From positions 1,194,869 to 1,258,868 of the forward strand of contig NZ_VMBH01000001.1 of NCBI RefSeq assembly GCF_007559345.1: DNA of 64,000 bases, written 5' to 3'. The position numbers and the translations under genes are program-made. This document shows, piece by piece, positions 40,020 through 49,469 of the stretch. Under the pieces are notes generated by a model. The model was not told the origin of the DNA and did no database searches. It saw nothing but the letters and a program-made list of their open reading frames with translations. The DNA is from Cardinium endosymbiont of Dermatophagoides farinae (GTDB lineage Bacteria > Bacteroidota > Bacteroidia > Cytophagales > Amoebophilaceae). The first letter of the stretch is position 1, and every line of letters starts with the position of its first letter.

Positions 40020-40137
40020 TGAACCTCTTTCAAAACTCAATTTCTGATGGCAATTTTGGTGTCGAAGCTTGTCTATGCTCCTCCAATACATCTAGTATGC
40101 TGACGACTGTGTTTCTCCTAAAACTGAAAGAGGTTCA
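40020..40137. repeat. Diverged MITE-like repeat, copy 10, with changed but still matching ends
   Basis: The interior (GGCAATTTTGGTGTCGAAGC...) belongs to the common family. The ends are TGAACCTCTTTCA (40020-40032) and TGAAAGAGGTTCA (40125-40137), perfect inverted repeats but different from the family ends. The fabD stop lies inside it. Confidence 0.85.
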
Positions 40138-41000
40138 ACTGATAAGGAAGGAGCGATCTTTCGCACTAGCCCTTGTAAAACCTTTCCTGGTCCACATTCA
40201 ATACATGCTGTAATCCCATCTTCCACCATATGGTGAATCGTTTTGGTCCAGTAAATGGGTGCAACCAACTGCTGTAGTAAGTTTGCTTTAATGGTTTCTG
40301 GATCGGTAACAGGCAGCCCGGTAACATTTTGATAAATAGGACAAATCCCTTTAGAAAAGGGAATAGATGCGAACACCGCTGCAACACTTTCCTGCGCATC
40401 TGCCATCAGCGGAGAATGAAAGCCTCCTTCTACTTGTAACGGTATTACTTTGCGCGCGCCCGCTTCCATTAAAGCTTCTGTAGCCAACGCTACACCTGCT
40501 TGGCTGCCAGAGATAACCAATTGCCCTGGATAATTGTAATTAGCTGGTACGACTACCTCTTGCGTAATCTTTGCGCAAATCGCTTCCACCACCTCATCGC
40601 TTAAACCAAGTACAGCAGCCATTGTACCAGGACAAAGCTGACAAGCTTTTTGCATCGCTTTAGAGCGGACCGCTACCAAACGTAGCCCATCTTCAAATGA
40701 GAGCACCCTGCTGGCCACTAGGGCCGATATTTCGCCCAAAGAATGGCCCGCTACAGCTGCTGGATCAAAGGAATCACTCAAAAAAGCAGTAGCCACTGCA
40801 TGCAAAAAAATAGCAGGCTGTGCCACCGTAGTCTCTTTTAAAGCTTCCTGCCCACCCTCTAACATCATGTAGGTCAAATCCATGCCTAAGATCCGATCAG
40901 CCGTTGCAAACATTTGATGCGCTCTGCTGCTGTGGTGATAGAGCGACTGGCCCATCCCTACATATTGGCTCCCTTGACCAGGAAATAAATAGCCCTTCAT
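40092..41000 (-). CDS. fabD: Malonyl-CoA-ACP transacylase
   Basis: Moves malonyl groups to ACP. The 302-residue protein has FPGQGSQYVGMG at the start, the active-site AGHSLGEISAL (Ser near residue 90), the conserved Arg in the following VAVRSKAMQ, and GGFHSPLMA with the catalytic His. The last about 15 residues (SVLGETQSSAY region) are coded by the repeat at 40020-40137, so the original C-terminus was replaced. Confidence 0.96.
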   Translation of the reverse strand: MKGYLFPGQGSQYVGMGQSLYHHSSRAHQMFATADRILGMDLTYMMLEGGQEALKETTVAQPAIFLHAVATAFLSDSFDPAAVAGHSLGEISALVASRVLSFEDGLRLVAVRSKAMQKACQLCPGTMAAVLGLSDEVVEAICAKITQEVVVPANYNYPGQLVISGSQAGVALATEALMEAGARKVIPLQVEGGFHSPLMADAQESVAAVFASIPFSKGICPIYQNVTGLPVTDPETIKANLLQQLVAPIYWTKTIHHMVEDGITACIECGPGKVLQGLVRKIAPSLSVEPLSVLGETQSSAY

Positions 41001-41030
41001 CCAATTTAAATTTTATGGTATGCCTATACA

Positions 41031-41173
41031 AGACCTTCTGCAAAACCTATTTCTAATGGCAATTTTGGTGTCGAAGCTTGTCTATGCTCCTCAAATACAT
41101 CTAGTATTCTGCGGTGCTCGACTGCACTTCTCCTAAAAACTGCTGATCACAAATAGGTTTTGCAGAAGGTCTA
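41031..41173. repeat. MITE-like intergenic repeat, copy 11
   Basis: Long form, reverse orientation, directly upstream of fabD in a divergent spacer. The remaining spacer to 41473 shows no gene. Confidence 0.9.
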
Positions 41174-41473
41174 CAGACGCTTTCTAGCGTTGCAAAAGTA
41201 TGGATTGGTTACATATTGTGTCCACACTATTCAAAAGTAAGAAAAAAAGACACTTGTAAAAAAGTTACGATGAAAAGTGCTTTATACTCGAATGTATCTT
41301 TTCTAATAAGTAGGATCTGATTTAATCACAGACGTTTAGCGTGATATTTATTTTTTTCCCTTATACTTGCGTTGGAAATAAATGGTTGGGGAGGTCTCCG
41401 TTCCATCACCCTTAGCTTAAGGCAAATAGCATCATCTAATATAATTAACCATTCAATACTGTTGTTCATAACT

Positions 41474-42106
41474 ATGAAAAAACATAAATACTATGGAATA
41501 TCTCTATGCGCTGGTTTATTAGGCTTCCATACCTTGACTTCCTGTGTAAATACAAGGAAAGAACTAGGCTGGTGGCCTTTGCCTTCTAACAAGACGCTAA
41601 CAGCAGCAGCACTAGGATATCTGGCGATTAGTAGTCGTATTATGCCTAATCTGAATAATAATGATAATCCAATCATGTTCATAGATGGCAAATCCATGAA
41701 GTCCCTTGAGAAGAATGGGTATTCGCTAAGAAGTATGGAAGACGTGGTTAATCAAGGGCTAAACATAAATGCACAAAATGAGAATGGAAACACAATCCCA
41801 CTTCTTTTACTAAAAAAAGTTATAGAAGAAGGTAAGAGTAGGGGGTTCCTTACTAGTGATAATAAGATGCAGATCAACGTGGTTCAATATTTCCTAAACC
41901 ATGGAGCTGACCTGTATATAGAAAATGATCAAGGTGAAAATGTGATATCCCTTATAAACGAACTTACAAGCAAATTTTCTAATCTTGAGAAGTTTTTTGA
42001 AGACTCATTACAAAAAGCTAAGGTAAAGAATCCTTATGGGAAGTTTTTTGAACGCCTATCACCAAAAGCCAGGAAAAATAATGCGAAGTACAATACGCCA
42101 AAATAA
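41474..42106 (+). CDS. Lipoprotein with ankyrin-like repeats
   Basis: The preferred start MKKHKYYGISLCAG at 41474 gives a lipoprotein leader ending GFHTLTSC. The frame is open further up to 41372, but those residues do not look like a leader. The mature part (about 211 residues in all) has two degenerate ankyrin-like units, VVNQGLNINAQNENGNTIP and FLNHGADLYIENDQGENVIS. The charged C-terminus has no known family. Related in style to the ankyrin lipoprotein at 37776. Confidence 0.7.
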   Translation: MKKHKYYGISLCAGLLGFHTLTSCVNTRKELGWWPLPSNKTLTAAALGYLAISSRIMPNLNNNDNPIMFIDGKSMKSLEKNGYSLRSMEDVVNQGLNINAQNENGNTIPLLLLKKVIEEGKSRGFLTSDNKMQINVVQYFLNHGADLYIENDQGENVISLINELTSKFSNLEKFFEDSLQKAKVKNPYGKFFERLSPKARKNNAKYNTPK

Positions 42107-42416
42107 TAAGAAGAAACGTTCAAGAAACGTTCGATAAAAAATCCCTAATCAGCGGAAGTAAAAAGCAGTTTAGTGGAAACTACTATAAGGTGGTTTCTGT
42201 TTTTTCAGCTGTAAGCTGCGTTTTCAGCAACTTATATCCTTAGCCATTGATTTTTATTGCTTTTGATCAAGTAAAAATACACACCTCCTTTTGATCAAGC
42301 AAAAAAGTAAAATAACCATTCCTTGTTCCAGAAATTTATTATATTGCTATCGGTATTGCAACAGTAGTCTATTTTGTAAACTTTTTAATTCAGCTGTATT
42401 CAAAACCTTTTGAGTT
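42107..42416. other. Gene-free spacer
   Basis: No coding frame of note. It contains two copies of TTTTGATCAAG about 35 bp apart, similar to one at about 26383. Confidence 0.5.
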
Positions 42417-43076
42417 ATGTCTACCAATTTGACAGATAATAAATTTGGGTTGCCTAAACCAGACTTTCAGGCGCTGCCTAAAAAAAAAGGGCTATCGCCT
42501 ATCCTGGTTATTATAGGTATAGTGCTGATGCTGATCGCAGCAAAAATGAGCTATAATTTCTATTTTAAAGCAGCAAAAAATAGCAGATCTTCTGCTGAAA
42601 CAGTAAATAGTGGTCCCGTTGCCGACCAAGGGGCAAGCATAACTGCCCCATCATCTGCCCAAGCACCGCCTGAAATGGGGAGCAATACAAGTGGCACAAT
42701 CCATCAATCTGGTCCTGGTTGTCAGACATTTAACCATAAAAAAAACAGCAAAGTAAAAAAAAGTATTAGCGCAACTCAAAAAGAGTTGGCAGTAAAACAA
42801 AACAAGCCATTGGTAAAGCCAGGGACCTATCAAGAATTAAAGGAACCACAGGGCATATACCATCTAGTAGTAGTCAGTTATTTAGACAAGCGCGCTGCTA
42901 TGAAAGTAGTGGAGCAGCTTATGAAAAAAAAGTTAGGGGTCTACCTGATTCTACCTAGAAAAGGAGAAAAGTACTATCGCGTTACTATAGGACATAGTAA
43001 AACCCGATATGAAGCAGAGCGCAAACTTGAACATTTCAAATCAACATATAACCAGCTTTTTATTTTGAAATACTGA
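42417..43076 (+). CDS. Membrane-anchored SPOR-domain protein
   Basis: 219 residues. One transmembrane segment lies at about 27-46, followed by a Ser/Ala/Lys-rich linker. A C-terminal SPOR domain at about 140-218 has YHLVVVSYLDKRAAMKVVEQ and YYRVTIGHSKTRYEAERKL. It probably binds peptidoglycan. It is followed by exbB after 54 bp. Confidence 0.82.
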   Translation: MSTNLTDNKFGLPKPDFQALPKKKGLSPILVIIGIVLMLIAAKMSYNFYFKAAKNSRSSAETVNSGPVADQGASITAPSSAQAPPEMGSNTSGTIHQSGPGCQTFNHKKNSKVKKSISATQKELAVKQNKPLVKPGTYQELKEPQGIYHLVVVSYLDKRAAMKVVEQLMKKKLGVYLILPRKGEKYYRVTIGHSKTRYEAERKLEHFKSTYNQLFILKY

Positions 43077-43130
43077 TCCCCCTATATAGGGTGTAGCTTT
43101 AAATATACTAACTATATTATTTATAATTTT

Positions 43131-43742
43131 ATGACTATATATACCACACTATTAGGCCTACTGTTAAAAGGCGGTTGGTTAATGTTTCCCCTTTTACTTC
43201 TATCTTTAATAAGTATTTACATAATAGTGGAGCGTTTATTCACCTATCGGAAGTATTTGAACTTTTCCAGTAGCTTCTTAGAGACAATAGAAGAAGCAAT
43301 AGACAATGGAGATGCATCAAAAGTACAGCAGATCTGCATGGAACAAGATAATATTATACAAAAAGTAATTAGCAAAGGGATAGAGCAGCGGCAGGCTTCA
43401 AATATTACATTGGTTTTAGAAAATGAATCCAGTAGGGTAGTATCCTTTTTGGAAGAAAAGCTTTCTTTACTGGCTACGATTGCTGGAGCCGCACCTATGA
43501 TTGGGTTTTTAGGTACTGTAACCGGTATGATTCAAACATTTATGGCCATTTCCCAAGAAAAGCATCAGCTCTCTTCTCAGGTTTTTTCAGGTGGAATCTA
43601 CCAGGCTATGATTACAACCGTAGCAGGGTTGATTGTTGGTATTATAGCCTATTTAGGTTATAATTATTGTGTTGCTCAAGTTAATAAAGCTACAGTAAGG
43701 TTGAGCTATCTAGTCAACCTTTTTTTAACTAAGGTCAGGTAG
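43131..43742 (+). CDS. exbB: MotA/TolQ/ExbB proton channel family protein
   Basis: 203 residues with three transmembrane segments. Typical TM2-TM3 motifs are present (AGAAPMIGFLGTVTGMIQTF and ITTVAGLIVGIIAYLGYN). ExbB with ExbD uses the proton gradient to drive TonB or a related machine. It precedes exbD and tonB. Confidence 0.93.
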   Translation: MTIYTTLLGLLLKGGWLMFPLLLLSLISIYIIVERLFTYRKYLNFSSSFLETIEEAIDNGDASKVQQICMEQDNIIQKVISKGIEQRQASNITLVLENESSRVVSFLEEKLSLLATIAGAAPMIGFLGTVTGMIQTFMAISQEKHQLSSQVFSGGIYQAMITTVAGLIVGIIAYLGYNYCVAQVNKATVRLSYLVNLFLTKVR

Positions 43743-43779
43743 TCATCGCAGCATACCATGCTGTTAAATAAGAAAAAGA

Positions 43780-44178
43780 ATGAAAATCAGTACAAAAAAT
43801 AAGATAGATGCCTCTTTTAGCATGGCCTCTATGACTGACATTATATTTTTACTATTGATTTTTTTACTGATTACAGCCAGTTATAGCCCCAAGGCCCTTC
43901 CTGTTGACTTGCCATTGAGTACAAATGAAAAAACTGAATCTGCCCAAGTTAATGTAACCGTTACTGCTCAGCCAGCTTATTATGTGGAAGGAAAACGAGT
44001 TGCCTTTAGCCAACTACAAAATGTGTTAGAAGGTTTACTAGTAAAAACATCTAGTAAAGTAGTTGTATTACATATGGATAAAAGACTTTCTATAGCCCAT
44101 ATGGTTAAAGTAGCTGATATAGCTAATGGATTAGGGGCTGCTGTTTCTATAGCAACCGAATTTGAAAAGAAACGATGA
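43780..44178 (+). CDS. exbD: ExbD/TolR family protein
   Basis: 132 residues. One transmembrane helix with the essential Asp in SMTDIIFLLLIFLLITA and a periplasmic domain. It overlaps tonB by 4 bp (ATGA), indicating translational coupling. Confidence 0.92.
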   Translation: MKISTKNKIDASFSMASMTDIIFLLLIFLLITASYSPKALPVDLPLSTNEKTESAQVNVTVTAQPAYYVEGKRVAFSQLQNVLEGLLVKTSSKVVVLHMDKRLSIAHMVKVADIANGLGAAVSIATEFEKKR

Positions 44179-44849
44179 AAACTAGCTGGTTATTTTCCTC
44201 AAATGGAAAAGGAATGGCCATATCGATGGGGTTACATCTATTTGTTTTAGCGTTAGCCTGTTATATACAGCGGATTCCAACGCTAGGCGCTTCTAGTGGA
44301 GTAGCCTATAGCATTGCTATACAGCCGATCACTGCCCATACTGCAACCAAAGAGCAGTCTGCTGACCATAAACCTCAAGAACAAATGCCAGTAGCCCGTC
44401 CAATAACTACTCAAACTGATAAACCACTTAAAAATCAACTAAAAGGTAAACGCTTGCGTCCGCGACAACAGCACCAAAAGAAACTAGGGAAAGTACCACA
44501 GCAAATTAGACAACCTGAGCAACCCTCTAAAATAGATGAAAAAGGGTTATATAACAAAGGAAAAAATTGCACGAAACAAACAGGCGCTACCCTTGAGTTA
44601 AGGGGCTGGGAGTGGGATACCGTGCCTCATCCAAGTGATACTACAGAAGAGTTGGGTAAAATAGTTTTTGAGATTAAAGTAGATAAAAATGGTGAAATTA
44701 TCTCTATTCAAACCATTGAGAAAACAGTTACCCCTATGGTAGAAAAGATCTATGCAGATGCGTTGCGTGTCCTTACCTTTACCAAGACAACCCAGACACC
44801 ATCTAGTATTTCTACAGGTAGGGTTACCTTTGTGATAGTGGCAAAATAG
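44175..44849 (+). CDS. tonB: TonB-like energy transducer
   Basis: 224 residues. N-terminal anchor about 14-31, a long Pro/Gln/Lys linker (about 50-130), and a C-terminal TonB-like fold (GKIVFEIKVDKNGEIISI ... RVTFVIVAK). It couples ExbB/D to outer membrane receptors. Close by is the gld cluster, whose GldL/GldM form a separate proton-driven motor. Confidence 0.88.
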   Translation: MKTSWLFSSNGKGMAISMGLHLFVLALACYIQRIPTLGASSGVAYSIAIQPITAHTATKEQSADHKPQEQMPVARPITTQTDKPLKNQLKGKRLRPRQQHQKKLGKVPQQIRQPEQPSKIDEKGLYNKGKNCTKQTGATLELRGWEWDTVPHPSDTTEELGKIVFEIKVDKNGEIISIQTIEKTVTPMVEKIYADALRVLTFTKTTQTPSSISTGRVTFVIVAK

Positions 44850-45033
44850 CAATTTAATCGAATGGTTCTATTCTAATTTTTGTTGGGGCATGGTTTTTGC
44901 TTTATTCTCTATTACCATGTATGGCCGGGTGGCTGGGCAGGTGATGGATTTTAGTAATGCTATGTAAATTTTGTGAAAAATAAAAAAGGTTCATAGCTTT
45001 GTTTAGTTTATTGCTTAATAAAAGCACCTTTTT

Positions 45034-46080
45034 ATGAAAAATATGCTTATGCTTTTAGCTTTTTATCAATGCTTTTTATTTAAACTTTTTAAGCGCAGCC
45101 TGCCCACGCTATTGGTACTTACTTATGCAATAATGAGCGGTTGTGGCACCATTCCTGATGACGAAGGAGAAATTGTAGGTCACAGCAATAAAGTAAGATT
45201 GACAAGCAAGCCCCCTTTGGGCATGGTCCTTATTCCGGCCGGTACATTTTTAATGGGTGGAGGGGTGAACCAAGGCATGGTGGCCAAAACCAATATCACA
45301 CAAGTTACAACTGTAGCTCCATTCTATATGGATCAAGCACCCATTACCAATGCACAATACCGCGCATTCATAGCTATTGTCCAAGCTGATCCTGCAGCAT
45401 ATGGATTGGACGAAGCATATATCAACGAAAAGTTAATCCCTGACACAACCGTTTGGCGAAAAGATTTTCCTGATATGTTTATGGATGACTCATTTGGTAA
45501 AAGCTATTGGGAGAATCCTTGCTATGATAGTCATCCTGTATTGGGTATCAAGTTCGAAGCAGCGCAGCAGTTTGCACGCGTTCGTACCATTTACAGGAAC
45601 AAGTATTTAGAAGCGAAGGGGAAACCTCCTCTTCCCCCATTTAGGCTTCCTACAGCTGCTGAAAGGGAATATGCTGCAAAAGGAGGCCGATCTTCTGGGC
45701 AGTATCCATGGGGTGGCCCTACTGTAAGAGACCAAAAGAATAGGCTATTGGCTAATTTTCAGGTTACAAAGGGGAATTATGCAGCATCTGGTTATGCCTA
45801 TACTTCTCCCGTAAAGGCTTTCCCACCTAATGACTATGGCTTATACGATATGGCAGGTAATGTTTCAGAATGGTGTGAAGATGTATACACGCCTTTGCTT
45901 ATCCATAAAAGTGCCACGATTAGTCCTTTGTATAAAGAACAAGAAGGCCTGTTTAGGGTCATTAAAGGAGGCTCTTGGAAAGACTATGCCTATATGCTAC
46001 AAACAGGAGTTTCTGATTGTGAGCATAAAGATGTTGCACGTTCTTATATCGGCTTTAGGTGCGTGATGTCTGCCATATAA
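45034..46080 (+). CDS. gldK: Gliding motility / type 9 secretion lipoprotein GldK
   Basis: 348 residues. The leader has a lipobox near AIMSGC (about residue 35). The FGE-sulfatase fold shows GTFLMGGG, FYMDQAPITNAQYRAFI, FRLPTAAEREYAAKGG, NDYGLYDMAGNVSEWCED and YIGFRC. GldK forms the periplasmic outer-membrane ring with GldN. It is the first of four genes in the canonical order gldK-L-M-N. Confidence 0.93.
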   Translation: MKNMLMLLAFYQCFLFKLFKRSLPTLLVLTYAIMSGCGTIPDDEGEIVGHSNKVRLTSKPPLGMVLIPAGTFLMGGGVNQGMVAKTNITQVTTVAPFYMDQAPITNAQYRAFIAIVQADPAAYGLDEAYINEKLIPDTTVWRKDFPDMFMDDSFGKSYWENPCYDSHPVLGIKFEAAQQFARVRTIYRNKYLEAKGKPPLPPFRLPTAAEREYAAKGGRSSGQYPWGGPTVRDQKNRLLANFQVTKGNYAASGYAYTSPVKAFPPNDYGLYDMAGNVSEWCEDVYTPLLIHKSATISPLYKEQEGLFRVIKGGSWKDYAYMLQTGVSDCEHKDVARSYIGFRCVMSAI

Positions 46081-46121
46081 CTGATTATATATTTATTGAC
46101 TATTTAAATTTGCAAAATGTA

Positions 46122-46937
46122 ATGAAAGATAAGCGCACAAATAACCCTTTTACCTATAAGTTTTATAATACCATAATGCCCTTTGTTTACAATATTGGTG
46201 CAGCCGTTGTCATTTTTGGGGCCATGTTTAAGCTATTAAATCTCCCTGGGGGCAACATCATGTTAGGGCTTGGCCTTTCTACGGAAGCATTCATTTTCCT
46301 TTTAAGTGCCTTTGAACCTAAGGAAGAAGCAGTAGATTGGTCACGGGTATATCCTGAACTAGCCCCTGATTATAAGGGTGGGCCTTTGGTAGGTGGTACT
46401 GCAAAGACCCCTCATACCATTGCCCAAAAGTTTGACCAATGCTTGGAAAAAGCCTCTATAGACATCTCTTTGTTAGAAAATTTAGCTGCTGTGATGCGCC
46501 GTTTTTCAGACAATATGGCTAATGTTCCTTCTTTTGCACAAGTTGGTGAGGTCACAGAAGCCTATATGAACCATGTAGGCAAGGCTACCCGGGTTATTGG
46601 AGACCTTGCTAAGGTAAACGATGCCGTTGGGAACGCACTTCAGTCTTTTGCAAGCTTATCTTCCGAGGATAAATTAACCCATTATTTTGGTCAAATGGAA
46701 GAAATGGCCCATACATTAACCTCAATGAATGGGCTCTATAAAAAAGCCTTGGCCCATATGGAAGCCCAAACGAACCATACCAGTACCCTCTATGACCATT
46801 TAGAAACTGCTTTAAAAGCAATGGAAGTAGCAGGTAACGAAGCGCTACACTTTAAAAAAGAACTAGCCTTACTAAATGAAAAAATGACCGCTTTAAATGA
46901 AATATATGCCAAGACTTTAACCGCTTTTAAAAGCTAA
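46122..46937 (+). CDS. gldL: Gliding motility / type 9 secretion protein GldL
   Basis: GldL is the inner-membrane partner of the GldLM proton-driven motor. The preferred start MKDKRTNNPFTYKFYN is at 46122; the frame is open to 46059 inside gldK. Two transmembrane helices lie at about 18-38 and 42-62 and contain the conserved Glu (STEAFIFLLSAFEP). A cytosolic coiled coil follows (about 100-270). About 271 residues. Confidence 0.93.
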   Translation: MKDKRTNNPFTYKFYNTIMPFVYNIGAAVVIFGAMFKLLNLPGGNIMLGLGLSTEAFIFLLSAFEPKEEAVDWSRVYPELAPDYKGGPLVGGTAKTPHTIAQKFDQCLEKASIDISLLENLAAVMRRFSDNMANVPSFAQVGEVTEAYMNHVGKATRVIGDLAKVNDAVGNALQSFASLSSEDKLTHYFGQMEEMAHTLTSMNGLYKKALAHMEAQTNHTSTLYDHLETALKAMEVAGNEALHFKKELALLNEKMTALNEIYAKTLTAFKS

Positions 46938-46988
46938 ATGGTTCTATCATTCATGAAAAAAAAGCCACCAATAAATCTTTAAAATAGT

Positions 46989-48568
46989 ATGGCTACATCA
47001 AAATTAAGTCCTAGACAAAAGATGATAGGCGTCATCTATCTAGTCCTGACTGCCATGTTAGCCCTTCAGGTCAGCTCTAGTGTATTAGATAAGTTCATGG
47101 TGCTGAGTGGTAGTATTGATAAGAGTAGAGAGCTACAATTCAGCCAAAATGAGCGTGCCATTCAGGCATTAAAAAATGGGGTCAAAGATATGGGTAATCG
47201 TCCAGCAGATATCAAAATATTAGAACAACTATTGGCTATGCATCAGGACACAGTAGCAATAGTGCATTATATCGATGGATTGAAAAAGCAATTAATAGAT
47301 TTGGAAGGCGGTTTAGATCGTTTAACCAAACTACCCAAAGGGCTGAAAAGTGACACCATGGTAGCCCGTTTGATGATCAATAAAGGAGAAGGTAATGTAT
47401 TGAAAAACAAGTTAAATAAATATATCGCACAACTTTCCAAATTGGTTCATAAGCCTTATGCACCCATTGCCTTGGATGCAAAAGAGCATGAATTTTTTAG
47501 TTATGATCCGAATCAAGCTAAAAAAGATTTTGTTACATTAAACTTTGACCATACACCCCTTGGTGCTGCATTGGCTACATTGAGTCAGTTCGCATCTGAG
47601 GTGGTCACTACAGAAGCAGATGCCATCCTTACATTGGGGAACGTTATGGGCGCCTCTGATGTTAAGTTTGACACACTTAAATTGTTGGCCAATACCAAAT
47701 CTTATATTGTTGCAGCTGGAAGCAAATATGAAGCGGATCTAATTTTAGCGGCCTCTTCTTCTGGCGTTTCCCCAGAGATGTTTATCAATAACCAACCTAT
47801 TGTAGTAAAAGATGGCGTAGGAAAAATCTCCTTTACAGCCGCGCCTGGCAGCTATGATAGTCATGGATTGGCTAAAAAAAGCTTTAAGGCTGCTGTCAAA
47901 TTGAAACTACCTGGCGGCAAGGAATCTATTATTACAGATGATATCGCTTATCTGGTTGCAAAGCCTGTGATTCAAGTAAAGGCTGCGACTGTACAGTCAC
48001 TCTATCGCAATTGTGGCAACGAGTTGGACATTCAAGTTCCTTCGCTTGGTGTGGCCTATAACCCCGTTTTAAAGTAGTAGGTGGTGCTGTTATACCTGGG
48101 TCTAAAAAAGGCGTTATCACCGTGATTCCTAAGGATAAAGAAGTTAAGTTGAAAGTATATAATGGCGACCACTTAATCGGTATAGAATCTTTTATGGTAC
48201 AAGACATTCCCATTCCACAAATTGCCATTACCACTAGAAATAAGCCTATTGATATGAAATTAGGCGTAGCCGCACCTGGCCCTAGGGTACTTGAAGTGCA
48301 AGTAATCCCCAACAAGTATTTTCAAGATTTTCTACCCAAAGATGCTAGGTATCGGGTAGTAGAATGGGTAATTACGTTGGCACGCGGTAGTCGTCCTGTG
48401 CATACATTAACTGCAAATCAAAGCGTTGTAGATTTGCATAGCATAGCCTCCCTTGCCAAACCCGGTGATCGTTTGGTTATTGAGGTAAAGAAAATAGAAA
48501 GAAAAAACTTTAAAAATGAAATTGAAACCATTATAGATAGATCATGTTTTAATGTTTTACTTAATTAA
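46989..48568 (+). CDS. gldM: Gliding motility / type 9 secretion protein GldM, frame-shifted at C4
   Basis: GldM crosses the periplasm as the motor stalk. The first frame (to 48077) has KLSPRQKMIGVIYLVLTAML with its single TM helix, a coiled coil and the first beta domains. It breaks at the C4 run 48062-48065. One added C gives VAYNPRFKVVGGAVIPGSKK, continuous with the second frame to 48568, for a total of about 526 residues, the family size. The break lies in an essential part, so either it is a sequencing error, it is rescued by slippage, or the machine is dead. Confidence 0.9.
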
Positions 48569-48581
48569 TTGAACCATCTTT

Positions 48582-49370
48582 ATGTCTTTAAACAAGCCTT
48601 TTTTTATCCTATTGATTGGGCTAAGTAGTGCCACGCCATCTTTTGGGCGCACAGATCATTTATCAGAAAGTTATAGTCCCCATGCCACTCGGCCTATAGC
48701 TAGGGCCTATATTTTATACGCCAAAAAAGTTTGGCGGGATATTTATTTAAATGAAAAAAAAAATGGCCCTTGCTTTATGCGTGGCAAAGAAATTTCCAAA
48801 GTCATTGTGGATGGAGTAAAAAATGGACTACTTGTACCTTATACCGATGACACGCTAACCGAAATCATGCCTCAGCCACAATTCTTGAAAAATTTACAAA
48901 TTCCAGGAGAAGATCCATCTTCATCAACCCTGATTCATGAATTTTTTCCAAAAGAGATTTCTATATTAAGGCTGGCAGAGCATGTGATCTTTAATAAAGT
49001 TACCGCTAGACAAGAGTATGATATTGAATCTATTCAGTTAATTGTTCCAGGTAGAAACAATCCACCTACCTATTTAGATCATACCATAGCTACTTTCAAA
49101 TATAAAGATCTAATAGATTACTTTAATAAATTACCTTTTGAATCAATTTGTTGGTATAACACTGCTAATGCTGCAGAAAGCTTAACCTGGATAGATGCTT
49201 TTGCACTTAGATTATTTGGCAGCAGGATTATAAAAGTCGGCAATGTAGATGATGCTACTGTAGATGAGTTGTATGAAAAAAAGCCTGGTGATCCCGGTGG
49301 GCTTATGGCTTCTCAAAGGTTAGCAATAGAAATTGATGTAGATATAGAAGGTGATTTTTCTGAACATTAG
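48582..49370 (+). CDS. gldN: Gliding motility / type 9 secretion protein GldN
   Basis: 262 residues with a signal peptide (about 1-22). Typical motifs are KKVWRDIYLNEKKN, LIHEFFPKEISILRLAEHV, and the late FDSICWYNTANAAE-type region (here FESICWYNTANAAE) with LTWIDAFALRLF. It partners GldK in the ring. Last gene of the cluster. Confidence 0.92.
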   Translation: MSLNKPFFILLIGLSSATPSFGRTDHLSESYSPHATRPIARAYILYAKKVWRDIYLNEKKNGPCFMRGKEISKVIVDGVKNGLLVPYTDDTLTEIMPQPQFLKNLQIPGEDPSSSTLIHEFFPKEISILRLAEHVIFNKVTARQEYDIESIQLIVPGRNNPPTYLDHTIATFKYKDLIDYFNKLPFESICWYNTANAAESLTWIDAFALRLFGSRIIKVGNVDDATVDELYEKKPGDPGGLMASQRLAIEIDVDIEGDFSEH

Positions 49371-49469
49371 GCAAAACCCATTGACCATAAGCCAGCAATC
49401 AGATCAATCATTCTCCAGGAATGGTAATATAGGAAGGTGAAAGATACAAACAGCAAAATTTCTATATAG

